Shown here in pieces: positions 34,408-42,295 of a DNA stretch of 64,000 nucleotides. The DNA is from Pistricoccus aurantiacus (GTDB taxonomy: Bacteria > Pseudomonadota > Gammaproteobacteria > Pseudomonadales > Halomonadaceae). Position 1 is the first letter of the stretch. The number at the start of each line of letters is the position of its first letter. Made by a program: the position numbers and the translations under genes. The stretch lies in the NCBI RefSeq assembly GCF_042682565.1, contig NZ_JBHUIC010000008.1; one strand, 5' to 3'. The notes beneath the pieces are model-generated. The model saw nothing but the letters and a program-made list of their open reading frames with translations. It did no database searches and had not been told where the DNA came from.

Positions 34408-34617
34408 TCAAAGGCTCATGACAACGAAAAAGATCACCACCAGAACCACCAGGGCCACGGAAAGGGGCAGCAGCCATATCAGGCTGCCTGCCGCCTGCCT
34501 GGCCTCATACTGCTCCTCGTCCGGCTCCAGGTGCTCGAAGTCTTCCGGTTCATTGACCTCTCTGAGATGCTGGAGCTCTTCTTGCGACGTTTGACTCTCA
34601 TTCTTGTGGTTATCCAT
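34408..34617 (-). CDS. Small acidic single-pass membrane protein, unknown
   Basis: This 69-residue protein has a strongly acidic N-terminal half (EVNEPEDFEHLEPDEEQ) and one C-terminal helix (SLIWLLPLSVALVVLVVIFF), so it should sit in the inner membrane with the acidic part most likely cytoplasmic. GGAGG lies before ATG with an appropriate gap, supporting it as a real gene despite its size. I do not recognise the family. It lies between fabV and rluF on the same strand. Confidence 0.65.
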   Translation of the reverse strand: MDNHKNESQTSQEELQHLREVNEPEDFEHLEPDEEQYEARQAAGSLIWLLPLSVALVVLVVIFFVVMSL

Positions 34618-34655
34618 CCATCCACCTCCGCTGGCTTGAAAGAAGTGATGCGTTG

Positions 34656-35858
34656 TCAGTCGAGGGTAACGACATCGAACTCCACGACCGGGTTCACGTC
34701 CGCGTCGTAATCCACATCCTCACGCTCGAAACCGAACAGCTTGAGAAACTCATGCTTGTAACCAGCATAGTCGGTAATCGCGAACAGGTTGTCGCTGGTG
34801 ACCTGAGGCCACAGATCTCGACAGGCCTGCTGCACATCCTCGCGCAGCTCCCAGTCATCCAGCCGCAGCCGCCCTGCCTCATCTGTCTCCGGCGCGTTCT
34901 TGGCGTAAAGCTGCTCGCCAAACAGCCGATTGAGCTGATCGATGGTGCCTTCGTGCAGCCCTTGTTCCTTCATGATGCGATAGACCATGGCGATATACAG
35001 CGGCATCACCGGAATGGCGGCGCTGGCCTGGGTCACCACGGACTTGAGCACCGCCACGTTGGCGCCACCGCCGCTTTTCTTGAGCCGAGCATCGATTTCC
35101 CTCGCGGCCCGATCCAGGTCTTCCTTTGCCTTGCCCAAGGCGCCGTGCCAGTAGATCGGCCAGGTGATCTCGGTGCCGATGTAGCTGAAGGCCACGCTGC
35201 GCGCTCCATCCGCGAGAACGCCGGCCTGATCCAGGGCATCGATCCACAGCTCCCAATCCTCGCCGCCCATCACTGCGATGGTATCGTCGATTTCCTGCTG
35301 GGTGGCGGGTTCGACTTCCGCCTCGATGATGGCGTCCTTGTTGGTGTCGATGGCGGTGGCGCGATAGGTTTCGCCGATGGGCTTGAGGGCAGAGCGCTTG
35401 AGCTCCCCGGAATCCGGCAGCTTGCGTACCGGCGACGCCAGGGAATAGATCACCAGATCCACCTGGCCGAGATCCTGCTTGATCAACTCGATGGCCTTGT
35501 CCCGCGCCGCGTGGGAAAAGGCGTCGCCGTTGATCGACTTGCTGTAGAGCCCTTCCGCCTTGGCGAACTTGTCGAAGGCGGCTGAGTTGTACCAGCCCGC
35601 GGTGCCAGGCTTCCTCTCCGTCCCGGGCTTTTCGAAGAACACGCCCAACGTATCGGCGCCGTAGCCGAAAGCCGCGGTGACCCGTGCCGCCAGGCCATAG
35701 CCGCTGGAAGCCCCGATCACCAGTACCTTCCTGGGGCCCTGATCACTATCCAGGCCGCGCTGACGTGTCGCCTGAATCTGTTCGAGCACGTTCTTCTCGC
35801 AGCCGACGGGATGGGTGGTGGTGCAGATGAAACCGCGAACCTTGGGTTTGATGATCAC
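34656..35858 (-). CDS. fabV: Trans-2-enoyl-ACP/CoA reductase FabV
   Basis: This 400-residue NADH-dependent enoyl reductase catalyses the last step of the fatty acid elongation cycle. It begins VIIKPKVRGFICTTTHPVGC and has the nucleotide site KVLVIGASSGYGLAARV (about 45-61) and the characteristic Y-x8-K catalytic pair in IYWHGALGKAK (about 235-245). A GTG start at 35858 gives the standard FabV length and has GAGG six bases upstream; the frame is open 14 codons further. FabV enzymes resist triclosan, a known family property. Confidence 0.95.
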   Translation of the reverse strand: MIIKPKVRGFICTTTHPVGCEKNVLEQIQATRQRGLDSDQGPRKVLVIGASSGYGLAARVTAAFGYGADTLGVFFEKPGTERKPGTAGWYNSAAFDKFAKAEGLYSKSINGDAFSHAARDKAIELIKQDLGQVDLVIYSLASPVRKLPDSGELKRSALKPIGETYRATAIDTNKDAIIEAEVEPATQQEIDDTIAVMGGEDWELWIDALDQAGVLADGARSVAFSYIGTEITWPIYWHGALGKAKEDLDRAAREIDARLKKSGGGANVAVLKSVVTQASAAIPVMPLYIAMVYRIMKEQGLHEGTIDQLNRLFGEQLYAKNAPETDEAGRLRLDDWELREDVQQACRDLWPQVTSDNLFAITDYAGYKHEFLKLFGFEREDVDYDADVNPVVEFDVVTLD

Positions 35859-36051
35859 GCGAAACCTCGCAAGCCGTTCATTGAAATGCCGTTCCTGCAT
35901 TCTAGCGGCTTGATTCGGCGCTGTCCGCCCTGGGCTTGAGAGTAGTGCTCGAGAGTAGCGCTTGGGAGCAGGGCTCGAGAGTGACGCTTGAGAGTCGAAA
36001 AATCATGGCGCAAGATGCGATCACTTCATCGAATTCCACCGGGAGGAACCC

Positions 36052-36459
36052 ATGGAGAAGCCACCCATGGACAGTCAAAGCCTGGTCGACCGACGCGGTG
36101 AACTGTGGCTGGCGCTGGCGCCCTTGTGGCTGGAGCGGGAGCCTCGCGAAAGCGATTACGCCCACATGGTCGAAGTGATCGAGCGCCATCACCTGACGCT
36201 CAGGCAGCTTGAATGGATCTTTCGCCTGGAACTGGCGCCGGTGCTGGCGCGCCATCAGGTGTCCGTGGCCGGCGAATGGCGAACCTTCAACGACCGCAAG
36301 CTGATGGGCCAGCTGGTTGCCCACAACAAGCGGCTTACCGGCTGGCGGCGGGGCTTCTGGACGCTATTTTCCGGCTTGACCACCATGATGACCCGCCATC
36401 GCTGGAACGAACTGATGATGCGGCTGATGGAAAAGCGCGAGCTGGATGCCCTGCAGTAG
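36052..36459 (+). CDS. Hypothetical protein, DUF7079-like
   Basis: This 135-residue helical protein has a pattern close to DUF7079 as I recall it: RRGELWLALAPLWLERE, then IERHHLTLRQLEWIFRLELAPVLARH and VAGEWRTF. A second, basic half (NKRLTGWRRGFWTLFSGLTTMMTRHRW) is less typical. GGGAGG lies five bases before ATG 36052, preferring this start to the in-frame ATG at 36067. It stands alone. No function is known. Confidence 0.65.
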   Translation: MEKPPMDSQSLVDRRGELWLALAPLWLEREPRESDYAHMVEVIERHHLTLRQLEWIFRLELAPVLARHQVSVAGEWRTFNDRKLMGQLVAHNKRLTGWRRGFWTLFSGLTTMMTRHRWNELMMRLMEKRELDALQ

Positions 36460-36474
36460 ATAAGACGCGGGAGC

Positions 36475-36978
36475 TTAGGTACCCGATGGAGAAAACGGCG
36501 CTTCCAGGGCACGCTCCAGGTCGTCACGCATGATCTCGGCGTCGTCCTTGGGGCCGTAGCGTTTGAGAACGCGACCATCCCGCCCCACCAGGAACTTGGT
36601 GAAATTCCACTTGATCATGGTGGTGCCAAGCACCCCTGGCGCTTCGCGACGCAGCAGGCGAAACAGCGGATGAGCTCTGGGGCCATTGACCTTGACCTTT
36701 TCCATCAGGGGAAAGGTCACGCCATATTCGCGCTCGCCGAAGGTGCAGAAATCGAAGGCTGACTCCGGGGATTGACGTGCGAACTGATTGCAGGGAAACC
36801 CCAGCACCGTGAAACCTTGACGATGATAGCGCCGATACAGGCCCTCCAATTCCTTGAGCTGAGGAGTAAAACCACAATGGCTGGCCACATTCACCACCAG
36901 CAGCACCTGGCCGCGCAAGGCGCGCAGATTGAAAGGCTCGCCGGAATGGGTGTAACAATCGACATCGTGGATACGCAT
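36475..36978 (-). CDS. Glutathione peroxidase family protein
   Basis: This 167-residue peroxidase has the active-site cysteine C35 in VNVASHCGFTPQ, the glutamine in GFPCNQFARQSP (about 70) and the tryptophan in IKWNFTKFLVGRDG. It reduces peroxides in the cytoplasm; bacterial members often use thioredoxin as reductant. FCTFGEREYGVTFPLMEKV matches the family closely. It is convergent with the DUF7079-like gene. Confidence 0.93.
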   Translation of the reverse strand: MRIHDVDCYTHSGEPFNLRALRGQVLLVVNVASHCGFTPQLKELEGLYRRYHRQGFTVLGFPCNQFARQSPESAFDFCTFGEREYGVTFPLMEKVKVNGPRAHPLFRLLRREAPGVLGTTMIKWNFTKFLVGRDGRVLKRYGPKDDAEIMRDDLERALEAPFSPSGT

Positions 36979-37175
36979 ATGAAAAACATTATCCTAGGTG
37001 AAATATTACGATGACACGACTTCTCGATTCTCGCCAGCGCGAGATATCGGGCAGTGTACAAAATCCTGTCAAAACCCTCGAAAAGTGCTGATGCCAGCAC
37101 CAGGCGACGTCCCGTATTGACCGGATCGAGGGGGATGGCCATGCTCAATACCATCCGCTTGAAGGAAACCGAGCC

Positions 37176-38825
37176 ATGAGCCATTACGCCCCTCGGGAGC
37201 AGCTTGCCACCCATTCAGTGACCAATCAGCCGCCGCTGCCGGCGGATCAGAACTTCTTTACCTTGGATATTCCTCTGCGCGAGGCACTGCAGCGCGAAGC
37301 GCCGGCTTGGGTAAGCGAGCGCCTTGAACCGCTGGGCGCTCAGGTGGGCAGTCGTCATGGTCAAGCCCTGGGAGAAGCCGCCAATCGTCATCCGCCGGAG
37401 CTCAGACTGTTCGATCGCCATGGACGCCGTCTGGATGAGGTCGTCTATCATCCCGCCTATCATGAACTGATGCATCTGGCCTGCGATCACGGCTGGCAGG
37501 CGGTGGCCTGGGAAAAGGAGCATCAGGGCGGCCATCAGGCGCACCTGGCGGCGCTGTACCTGCTGACCCAGGCGGAACCGGGATTTTGCTGCCCGGTCAC
37601 CATGACTCACGCCTCCATTCCGGCGCTGCGACGACAGCCCGAAGTCCATGAACGCTGGGCACCCAGGATACTGGCCCGGGGTTACGATGGCCGCGCCGTG
37701 CCCGTGGAAGACAAGCCCGCGGCGACCATCGGCATGGCAATGACGGAAAAACAGGGCGGCAGCGATGTGCGCCTAAACACGACTCTGGCGGAAACAGACG
37801 GCGAGAACGTGCGTCTGACCGGCCACAAGTGGTTCTGCAGCGCCCCGATGTCCGACGCCTTCCTGACCCTGGCCCAGACCGACGCCGGTCTGGGCTGCTT
37901 TCTGGTGCCGCGCTTCACCCCGGACGGCGAGCGCAACGCCATCGAGATTCAGCGTCTCAAGGACAAATGCGGCAACCGTGCCAACGCCTCCGCGGAAATC
38001 GAATATCGCCGCGCCTGGGCACAGCCCATCGGCGAGCCGGGCCGAGGCATCGCCACCATTCTGGAAATGGTTCAGCAGACCCGAATCGACGCGGCCACCG
38101 CCCCGGTGGGCATGATGCGTCAGGCCTTGGTAGAGGCCTGGCATCATGTACGCGGCCGTCAGGCCTTCGGCAAGTGTCTGGCGGAGCAGCCCTTGATGCG
38201 TATGGTGATCGCCGATCTGGCCCTGGAAGTCGAAGCCGGCGTGGCGCTTTGTCTGCGTATCGGTCGCGCCTTCGACACCCCGCATAGCGAACGGGATCGC
38301 GGCCTGGCTCGACTGCTGCCGGCGCTCGCCAAGTACTGGCACAACCGACGGGGGCCGGGCTTCATGGCGGAGGCCATGGAATGTCTGGGCGGTGTCGGCT
38401 ACGTGGAGGAAACGCCCCTGGCGCGGCTGTACCGTGAGGCGCCGGTCAACTCGATCTGGGAAGGCTCCGGCAACGTCATCTGTCTGGACGTGCTGCGGGT
38501 ACTGGGTCGTCATCCGGAGAGCGTCGAGGCTCTGCGCGCGGAACTGAACGAGGCTCGGGGCCGGCAGCCGGACTACGATCGAGCGCTCGAAGAGCTTGAA
38601 ACGCGGCTTAACGCCTCGCCGGATACGCTGGCGCCGCAAGGGCGCTGGATTGCCCAGCGCATGGCTCAGTGCCTGCAGGGATCGCTGTTATTACGCCATG
38701 CACCACCGGCGGTCGCTGAGACATTTTGTGCCAGTCGTCTCGGCCAGACCGTCAGCCCTGCCTATGGCATCCTGCCGAACGGGGCGCCCTTGCAGGATAT
38801 CCTGGCGCGCATTTTACCTGGATGA
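37176..38825 (+). CDS. aidB: AidB-like acyl-CoA dehydrogenase
   Basis: This 549-residue flavoprotein has the AidB layout: an N-terminal extension, HSVTNQPPLPADQNFFTLD at the start, TMTHASIPALRR, GMAMTEKQGGSDVRLN (FAD site, about 190-205), GHKWFCSAPMSDAFLTLAQ and the C-terminal NSIWEGSGNVICLDVLR with the catalytic-type glutamate. AidB in E. coli is part of the adaptive response to DNA alkylation and has weak isovaleryl-CoA dehydrogenase activity. AAGGA lies before ATG. No ada or alkB is nearby. Confidence 0.93.
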   Translation: MSHYAPREQLATHSVTNQPPLPADQNFFTLDIPLREALQREAPAWVSERLEPLGAQVGSRHGQALGEAANRHPPELRLFDRHGRRLDEVVYHPAYHELMHLACDHGWQAVAWEKEHQGGHQAHLAALYLLTQAEPGFCCPVTMTHASIPALRRQPEVHERWAPRILARGYDGRAVPVEDKPAATIGMAMTEKQGGSDVRLNTTLAETDGENVRLTGHKWFCSAPMSDAFLTLAQTDAGLGCFLVPRFTPDGERNAIEIQRLKDKCGNRANASAEIEYRRAWAQPIGEPGRGIATILEMVQQTRIDAATAPVGMMRQALVEAWHHVRGRQAFGKCLAEQPLMRMVIADLALEVEAGVALCLRIGRAFDTPHSERDRGLARLLPALAKYWHNRRGPGFMAEAMECLGGVGYVEETPLARLYREAPVNSIWEGSGNVICLDVLRVLGRHPESVEALRAELNEARGRQPDYDRALEELETRLNASPDTLAPQGRWIAQRMAQCLQGSLLLRHAPPAVAETFCASRLGQTVSPAYGILPNGAPLQDILARILPG

Positions 38826-38914
38826 CGTCTTGGAGGGATTCGATAAGTTAAGCTCAAGCTGAACTGTTTATTGCTGCCGTCTCAATCACTAACTTTGATA
38901 AAGGAAATATCACC

Positions 38915-39406
38915 ATGCGTTTCAAACCCACCTGCCTGACCGTTCTGGCCCTGACTGCTTCCCTGAGCGCCGGCGCTGCTCTGTCCCAAGAGTTCCAGCT
39001 CGACGACCTGCATGTCGCCAATCCTTTTGCGCTGCCTGCGCCTCCTGGCGCGCATAACGGCGCGGCCTACGTGGCGATCAGCGTGGAAGGCGACAGCCCG
39101 GCGACGCTGATCGGTGCCACCAGCCCGGTGGGCGACAGGGTCGAGATTCACGACATGGTCATGGAAGGCGACATGATGAAGATGCGCCGAGTGGACAAGA
39201 TCACCGTCGAGCCCGGCGACACCTTGACCATGCGCCCGGGGGGCGGCTATCACCTGATGCTGCTGGGCCTGCAAGAATCGCTGACGGAAGGCGACTCCTT
39301 TCCGATGACCCTGGAATTTGCCGAACGCGGAGAGCTTGATGTCGAAGTGAAGGTTCAAACCGCGGAACAAGCCAGCAGCGCTGCGGATGAGCACCATCAT
39401 CAATAA
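38915..39406 (+). CDS. PCuAC family periplasmic copper chaperone
   Basis: This 163-residue protein has a signal peptide (CLTVLALTASLSAGAALSQ, cleavage about 25) and a PCu(A)C domain. The Cu(I) ligands of the H-x10-M-x21-H-x-M pattern are seen as VEIHDMVMEGDMMKM followed by PGGGYHLMLLGL. A histidine-rich tail (EHHHQ) could add a copper site. The family supplies copper to the CuA site of cytochrome oxidase together with Sco proteins. AAGGA precedes the ATG. No oxidase gene is adjacent. Confidence 0.92.
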   Translation: MRFKPTCLTVLALTASLSAGAALSQEFQLDDLHVANPFALPAPPGAHNGAAYVAISVEGDSPATLIGATSPVGDRVEIHDMVMEGDMMKMRRVDKITVEPGDTLTMRPGGGYHLMLLGLQESLTEGDSFPMTLEFAERGELDVEVKVQTAEQASSAADEHHHQ

Positions 39407-39442
39407 GCTATTGCAGTATTCGCTGGAGCGGCAGACACGGCG

Positions 39443-39775
39443 TCAAGGCGAGTCTTCGACCGTCTCGAGACGCTCCAGCGTCAACTTGCGCCCGTTATCC
39501 AAGCCGAACCGGCCGACAACCCGTACCTCTTGACCGAGGTACGGCGCAATCTGCTCCTGGGGAAGTATTTCCACCCGATTCAGGTCTTCATCCTCGATCC
39601 AGTAATGTCGCGGATTGTCGAAGCTACGCACCACGCCCTGAGTCGCCACGAGGGCGTTCTGGTACTCCGCCTGCTGGGAAGCCAGGACGGGAAGAGGCAC
39701 CTCAGCGGGCCGCTCTTCGCCGCAGGCCGCCAGCGCCAGGATGATCAAGACAAGCCAGTATCCACCGCGTTTCAT
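39443..39775 (-). CDS. Small lipoprotein with OB-fold-like domain
   Basis: This 110-residue protein has a lipoprotein signal (MKRGGYWLVLIILALAACGE; lipobox LAAC, Cys18). The mature part, ATQGVVRSFDNPRHYWIEDEDLNRVEILP and GQEVRVVGRFGLDNGRKLTLERLE, reads like a single OB fold of the type found in periplasmic DNA/oligosaccharide-binding-like lipoproteins. GGGGAG lies before the ATG at 39775; the long open frame beyond it belongs to the lysE gene's shadow. It is encoded 59 bases after the LysE-family gene. Confidence 0.72.
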   Translation of the reverse strand: MKRGGYWLVLIILALAACGEERPAEVPLPVLASQQAEYQNALVATQGVVRSFDNPRHYWIEDEDLNRVEILPQEQIAPYLGQEVRVVGRFGLDNGRKLTLERLETVEDSP

Positions 39776-39834
39776 GGGTTGCTCCCCTGCTATCGAACCA
39801 AACTGTCGTTTCGTGATCGCTCGCGACTGGCGCC

Positions 39835-40443
39835 CTAGCCCAACAGGACACGCAGCGCCAAGGCCAGCAGAATGACGCCGGTAGCGCGGTTGATCCAGTG
39901 GGCGCGCCGCTGCAACCAGGGCAACACCCGAGAATGGGAAAGCGCCATCGCCACCAGCACATACCAGCCGCCGTCGATCAGCATGGCGGTGGCGACAATC
40001 AGCGCCTTGGCAACAAGATTCATTCCCGGACTGACGAACTGGCTCAGCAGGGCGATGAAGAACAGGATCAGCTTGGGGTTGCCCAGCGCCACCAGCATTC
40101 CGTCTCGGGCCGCCTGAATCGGCGTGGCGGCGACCCCCTGCGCCTGCAACGTTCCGGCACGCGCGGCGCGTAGCGCCTTGACTCCCAGCCAGGCGAGATA
40201 AAGCGCCCCAAGCCAGGTGATCGCCTCGAACAGCAGCGGATGCCGGGCGATCAGCGTGCCCAGCCCCCAGACCGTGAGCAGGGCGTAAAAGCCCACGCCC
40301 AGCGCATGGGTAAGCGCCGTGATGACTCCGCTCAGACGCCCGCCTCCCAAGGTATGCCGCAGCACCATCGCCAGGCTGGGCCCGGGGGACATTGCGCCCA
40401 TGGCACATACCGCCGCCAGGGAAAGCCATAGAGTGAACGGCAC
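39835..40443 (-). CDS. LysE/RhtB family exporter
   Basis: This 202-residue membrane protein has six predicted helices and the LysE signature MSPGPSLAMVLRHTLGGGRLSGVITALTHALGVG (about 18-51) plus ALGNPKLILFFIALLSQFV. It exports an amino acid or related metabolite. The start is GTG at 40443, needed to keep the first helix; it lies 12 bases after the rnk stop, suggesting cotranscription. Confidence 0.9.
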   Translation of the reverse strand: MPFTLWLSLAAVCAMGAMSPGPSLAMVLRHTLGGGRLSGVITALTHALGVGFYALLTVWGLGTLIARHPLLFEAITWLGALYLAWLGVKALRAARAGTLQAQGVAATPIQAARDGMLVALGNPKLILFFIALLSQFVSPGMNLVAKALIVATAMLIDGGWYVLVAMALSHSRVLPWLQRRAHWINRATGVILLALALRVLLG

Positions 40444-40454
40444 GGGAGAGCCGC

Positions 40455-40868
40455 CTAGCGGTGAAACTGACCGGCACGCTCAGGCTGCCAGAGAATGGCG
40501 TCGATACGCAGCTTCGTATCATGGCCGTCCGGCAGGGTCCAGTCGATGATGTCGCCGATACGCAGCCCCAGAAGCGCCGCGCCAATGGGCGCCATCACGC
40601 TGAGCCCGTCTTCCGTACCGGCCAGGGCATGGGGATAGACCAGGGTACGAGTCAACTGCTTGCCACGGTTGAGATCGGTGAACTGCACCTGGCTGTTCAT
40701 GCTGACCACGTCTTCGGGAATATCCTGGGGCTCGATGACCTCGCCGCGTTCCAGCTCGATCTCCAGGGCTTCCGCCACCGGCATGTCCTTGTCGCTGGCG
40801 TTATCGATCAGGCGCTGCAGACGCTCTGCATCCAGGCGATTGATGGTGATGATCGGACGTGACGACAT
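40455..40868 (-). CDS. rnk: Nucleoside diphosphate kinase regulator Rnk
   Basis: This 137-residue GreA/GreB-related protein begins MSSRPIITINRLDAERLQRLID and has the C-terminal FKBP-like GreA domain with VVSMNSQVQFTDLNRGKQLTRTLVYPHA and SVMAPIGAALLGLRIGDIIDW. Rnk binds RNA polymerase and affects NTP pools, and its N-terminal coil is short, as seen here. AGGAGG lies before the ATG at 40868; the further 12 open codons upstream are not used. Confidence 0.92.
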   Translation of the reverse strand: MSSRPIITINRLDAERLQRLIDNASDKDMPVAEALEIELERGEVIEPQDIPEDVVSMNSQVQFTDLNRGKQLTRTLVYPHALAGTEDGLSVMAPIGAALLGLRIGDIIDWTLPDGHDTKLRIDAILWQPERAGQFHR

Positions 40869-40920
40869 GAATCCTCCTTGGCCGATCGTCCAGGATCGGC
40901 GCAACCATTATGACGAACAA

Positions 40921-40956
40921 TAAAACAGTCCCTCGCCCGGGGGAGCGAAGGACTGT
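40921..40956 (-). terminator. Probable rho-independent terminator upstream of rnk
   Basis: ACAGTCC-type arms at 40925-40936 and 40945-40956 pair over 12 positions with one mismatch. On the minus strand the stem runs into TTTTATTG. It would end transcription coming from the 210-residue gene at 41146-41778 before rnk. Confidence 0.6.
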
Positions 40957-41145
40957 GTATGAATTCATCATAAGCCTTGAGCGAACGCTTGGATAGGCCC
41001 ACCCTTTCGATGCGACGCCCTCACCATGGGCCAGCCTCGATGTGGCTTGAAGGATGAATGGCGCGCTCCTTCTTGTCTTATTGCCAAACAGATGGAGAAT
41101 TTTAATATTTCAATAACTAAATAACTGATATTATTTCCATGAAGC

Positions 41146-41778
41146 TTATTCTTGGGGTTCTATCTGGCTCAGCCAGGTTTTAACCCATTTTTGTTCCTTA
41201 CGTCGTGGCATGCGGAGCGTGGTAAAAGTATCGGGTACAAGCAGAGTTTCGTCATCGCTCTTGCCTAGATTGAATTGTCGATAAAACCCAACGGGTTTGT
41301 TCTCGCTGCCGTAAATCGCCACGACGCGAATTTCAATATAGTCGACTTCCTCACAGGAAATACCGCCCTTGTCCTGCTCTTTTACATCATTGTCCAGCAC
41401 GAACGAAATGATAGTGCGAAATTTAGAGAACAGATAATACCCCCCGGCACTGATCGGCCCCTGGAAGGTAGAGATACCCGAGTCATCCTTGCTCCCCTGG
41501 GTATCCTGCAGGCTATCGGTAATATCGGAAACATAAGTTTTATCATCGACTCCCACCACACCAATGACGCTCGTCATATAAATGGCCTCGGAACTCATGT
41601 TGCTGATCAAGCAATGAGAATCGAGATTCTTGCCCGCGCTGCGATTGACGATCAGCTTGGGACGAGTTTGTCGCGAGTAGTTGGCATACAAAAGCTGCGC
41701 GTAGAACAGCCACACGAAAACCGTGATGATACCGGTAATAGCACTGATGGCACCGCTATTTTCGTTCAACCACTGCAT
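41146..41778 (-). CDS. Hypothetical membrane-anchored protein
   Basis: This 210-residue protein has one N-terminal helix (GAISAITGIITVFVWLFYAQLLYAN, about 8-32) and a soluble remainder with beta-rich sequence, including YDKTYVSDIT-like and GGYYLFSKFRTIISFVLDND stretches. It resembles the single-helix 'anchor plus beta-sandwich' proteins often seen in marine bacteria, but I do not recognise a named family. AAGGA precedes the ATG. The gene is more AT-rich than its neighbours and flanked by AT-rich sequence, suggesting it is accessory. Confidence 0.7.
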   Translation of the reverse strand: MQWLNENSGAISAITGIITVFVWLFYAQLLYANYSRQTRPKLIVNRSAGKNLDSHCLISNMSSEAIYMTSVIGVVGVDDKTYVSDITDSLQDTQGSKDDSGISTFQGPISAGGYYLFSKFRTIISFVLDNDVKEQDKGGISCEEVDYIEIRVVAIYGSENKPVGFYRQFNLGKSDDETLLVPDTFTTLRMPRRKEQKWVKTWLSQIEPQE

Positions 41779-42171
41779 GAAAGGATCCTTGGGCGAATAA
41801 ATTTCTATTAAATTTCTGTCAAGTATAGAGAAAAGCGAGGCTGCTTTGGATCACATAGCATAACTTGGCTTCCTAGACCATCTGATTAGACCGCACACTT
41901 CATTAGCCGCTCATCTATTTGATGAGACCGCTATCTTCAAACTGAAATTTCAACGTTTAAGCCACGCCATAAACAAGATCGAAACATACAAAACTCGACG
42001 ACTGATACGGCTTGGTTACCGGGCTGGTGGGTTTTGTTAATCATAAAGCGCAAAATTTAACACAAATATCTAGTGACAAACTCACGTTTAATGATAACTT
42101 CCTTTCGGTTTGATTATTTAATGATACTAGCAATCATTAATTAAAAATAAACTAATAAAAGGATTCAAAGC
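41779..42171. other. AT-rich intergenic region upstream of the cytochrome b fusion gene
   Basis: About 500 bases between the hypothetical membrane protein and the cytochrome b fusion gene lack any substantial gene. The sequence is strongly AT-rich, unlike the rest of the window, and contains repeated TTTAATGATA-like words near 42088 and 42118. Promoter and operator sites for the redox gene pair are probably here. A TTGAT half-site near 42110 recalls FNR/ANR boxes but the second half is poor. Confidence 0.4.
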
Positions 42172-42225
42172 ATGTCCGTCTATATATGCAATATTTATTG
42201 TCTTAAAATAGCGACAACTTTATGA
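42172..42225 (+). CDS. Possible 17-residue leader peptide
   Basis: A short frame MSVYICNIYCLKIATTL has a good ribosome site (AAGGA, eight bases before ATG) and ends 70 bases before the cytochrome b fusion start. It is rich in Tyr, Ile and Cys. It could be a leader peptide that couples translation to downstream expression, but a frame this short can occur by chance. Confidence 0.25.
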   Translation: MSVYICNIYCLKIATTL

Positions 42226-42295
42226 GGCTTCCTCCTATTCCCTTCTCTCCCCACATCCCTTCTTGTTTTACATTATAAAAATGAGGCCTCTAACA

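Noticed and set aside
42100..42130. FNR/ANR-like box before the cytochrome b fusion
   Set aside because: TTGAT is followed by a TAATG-type second half, too far from ATCAA to support a call.
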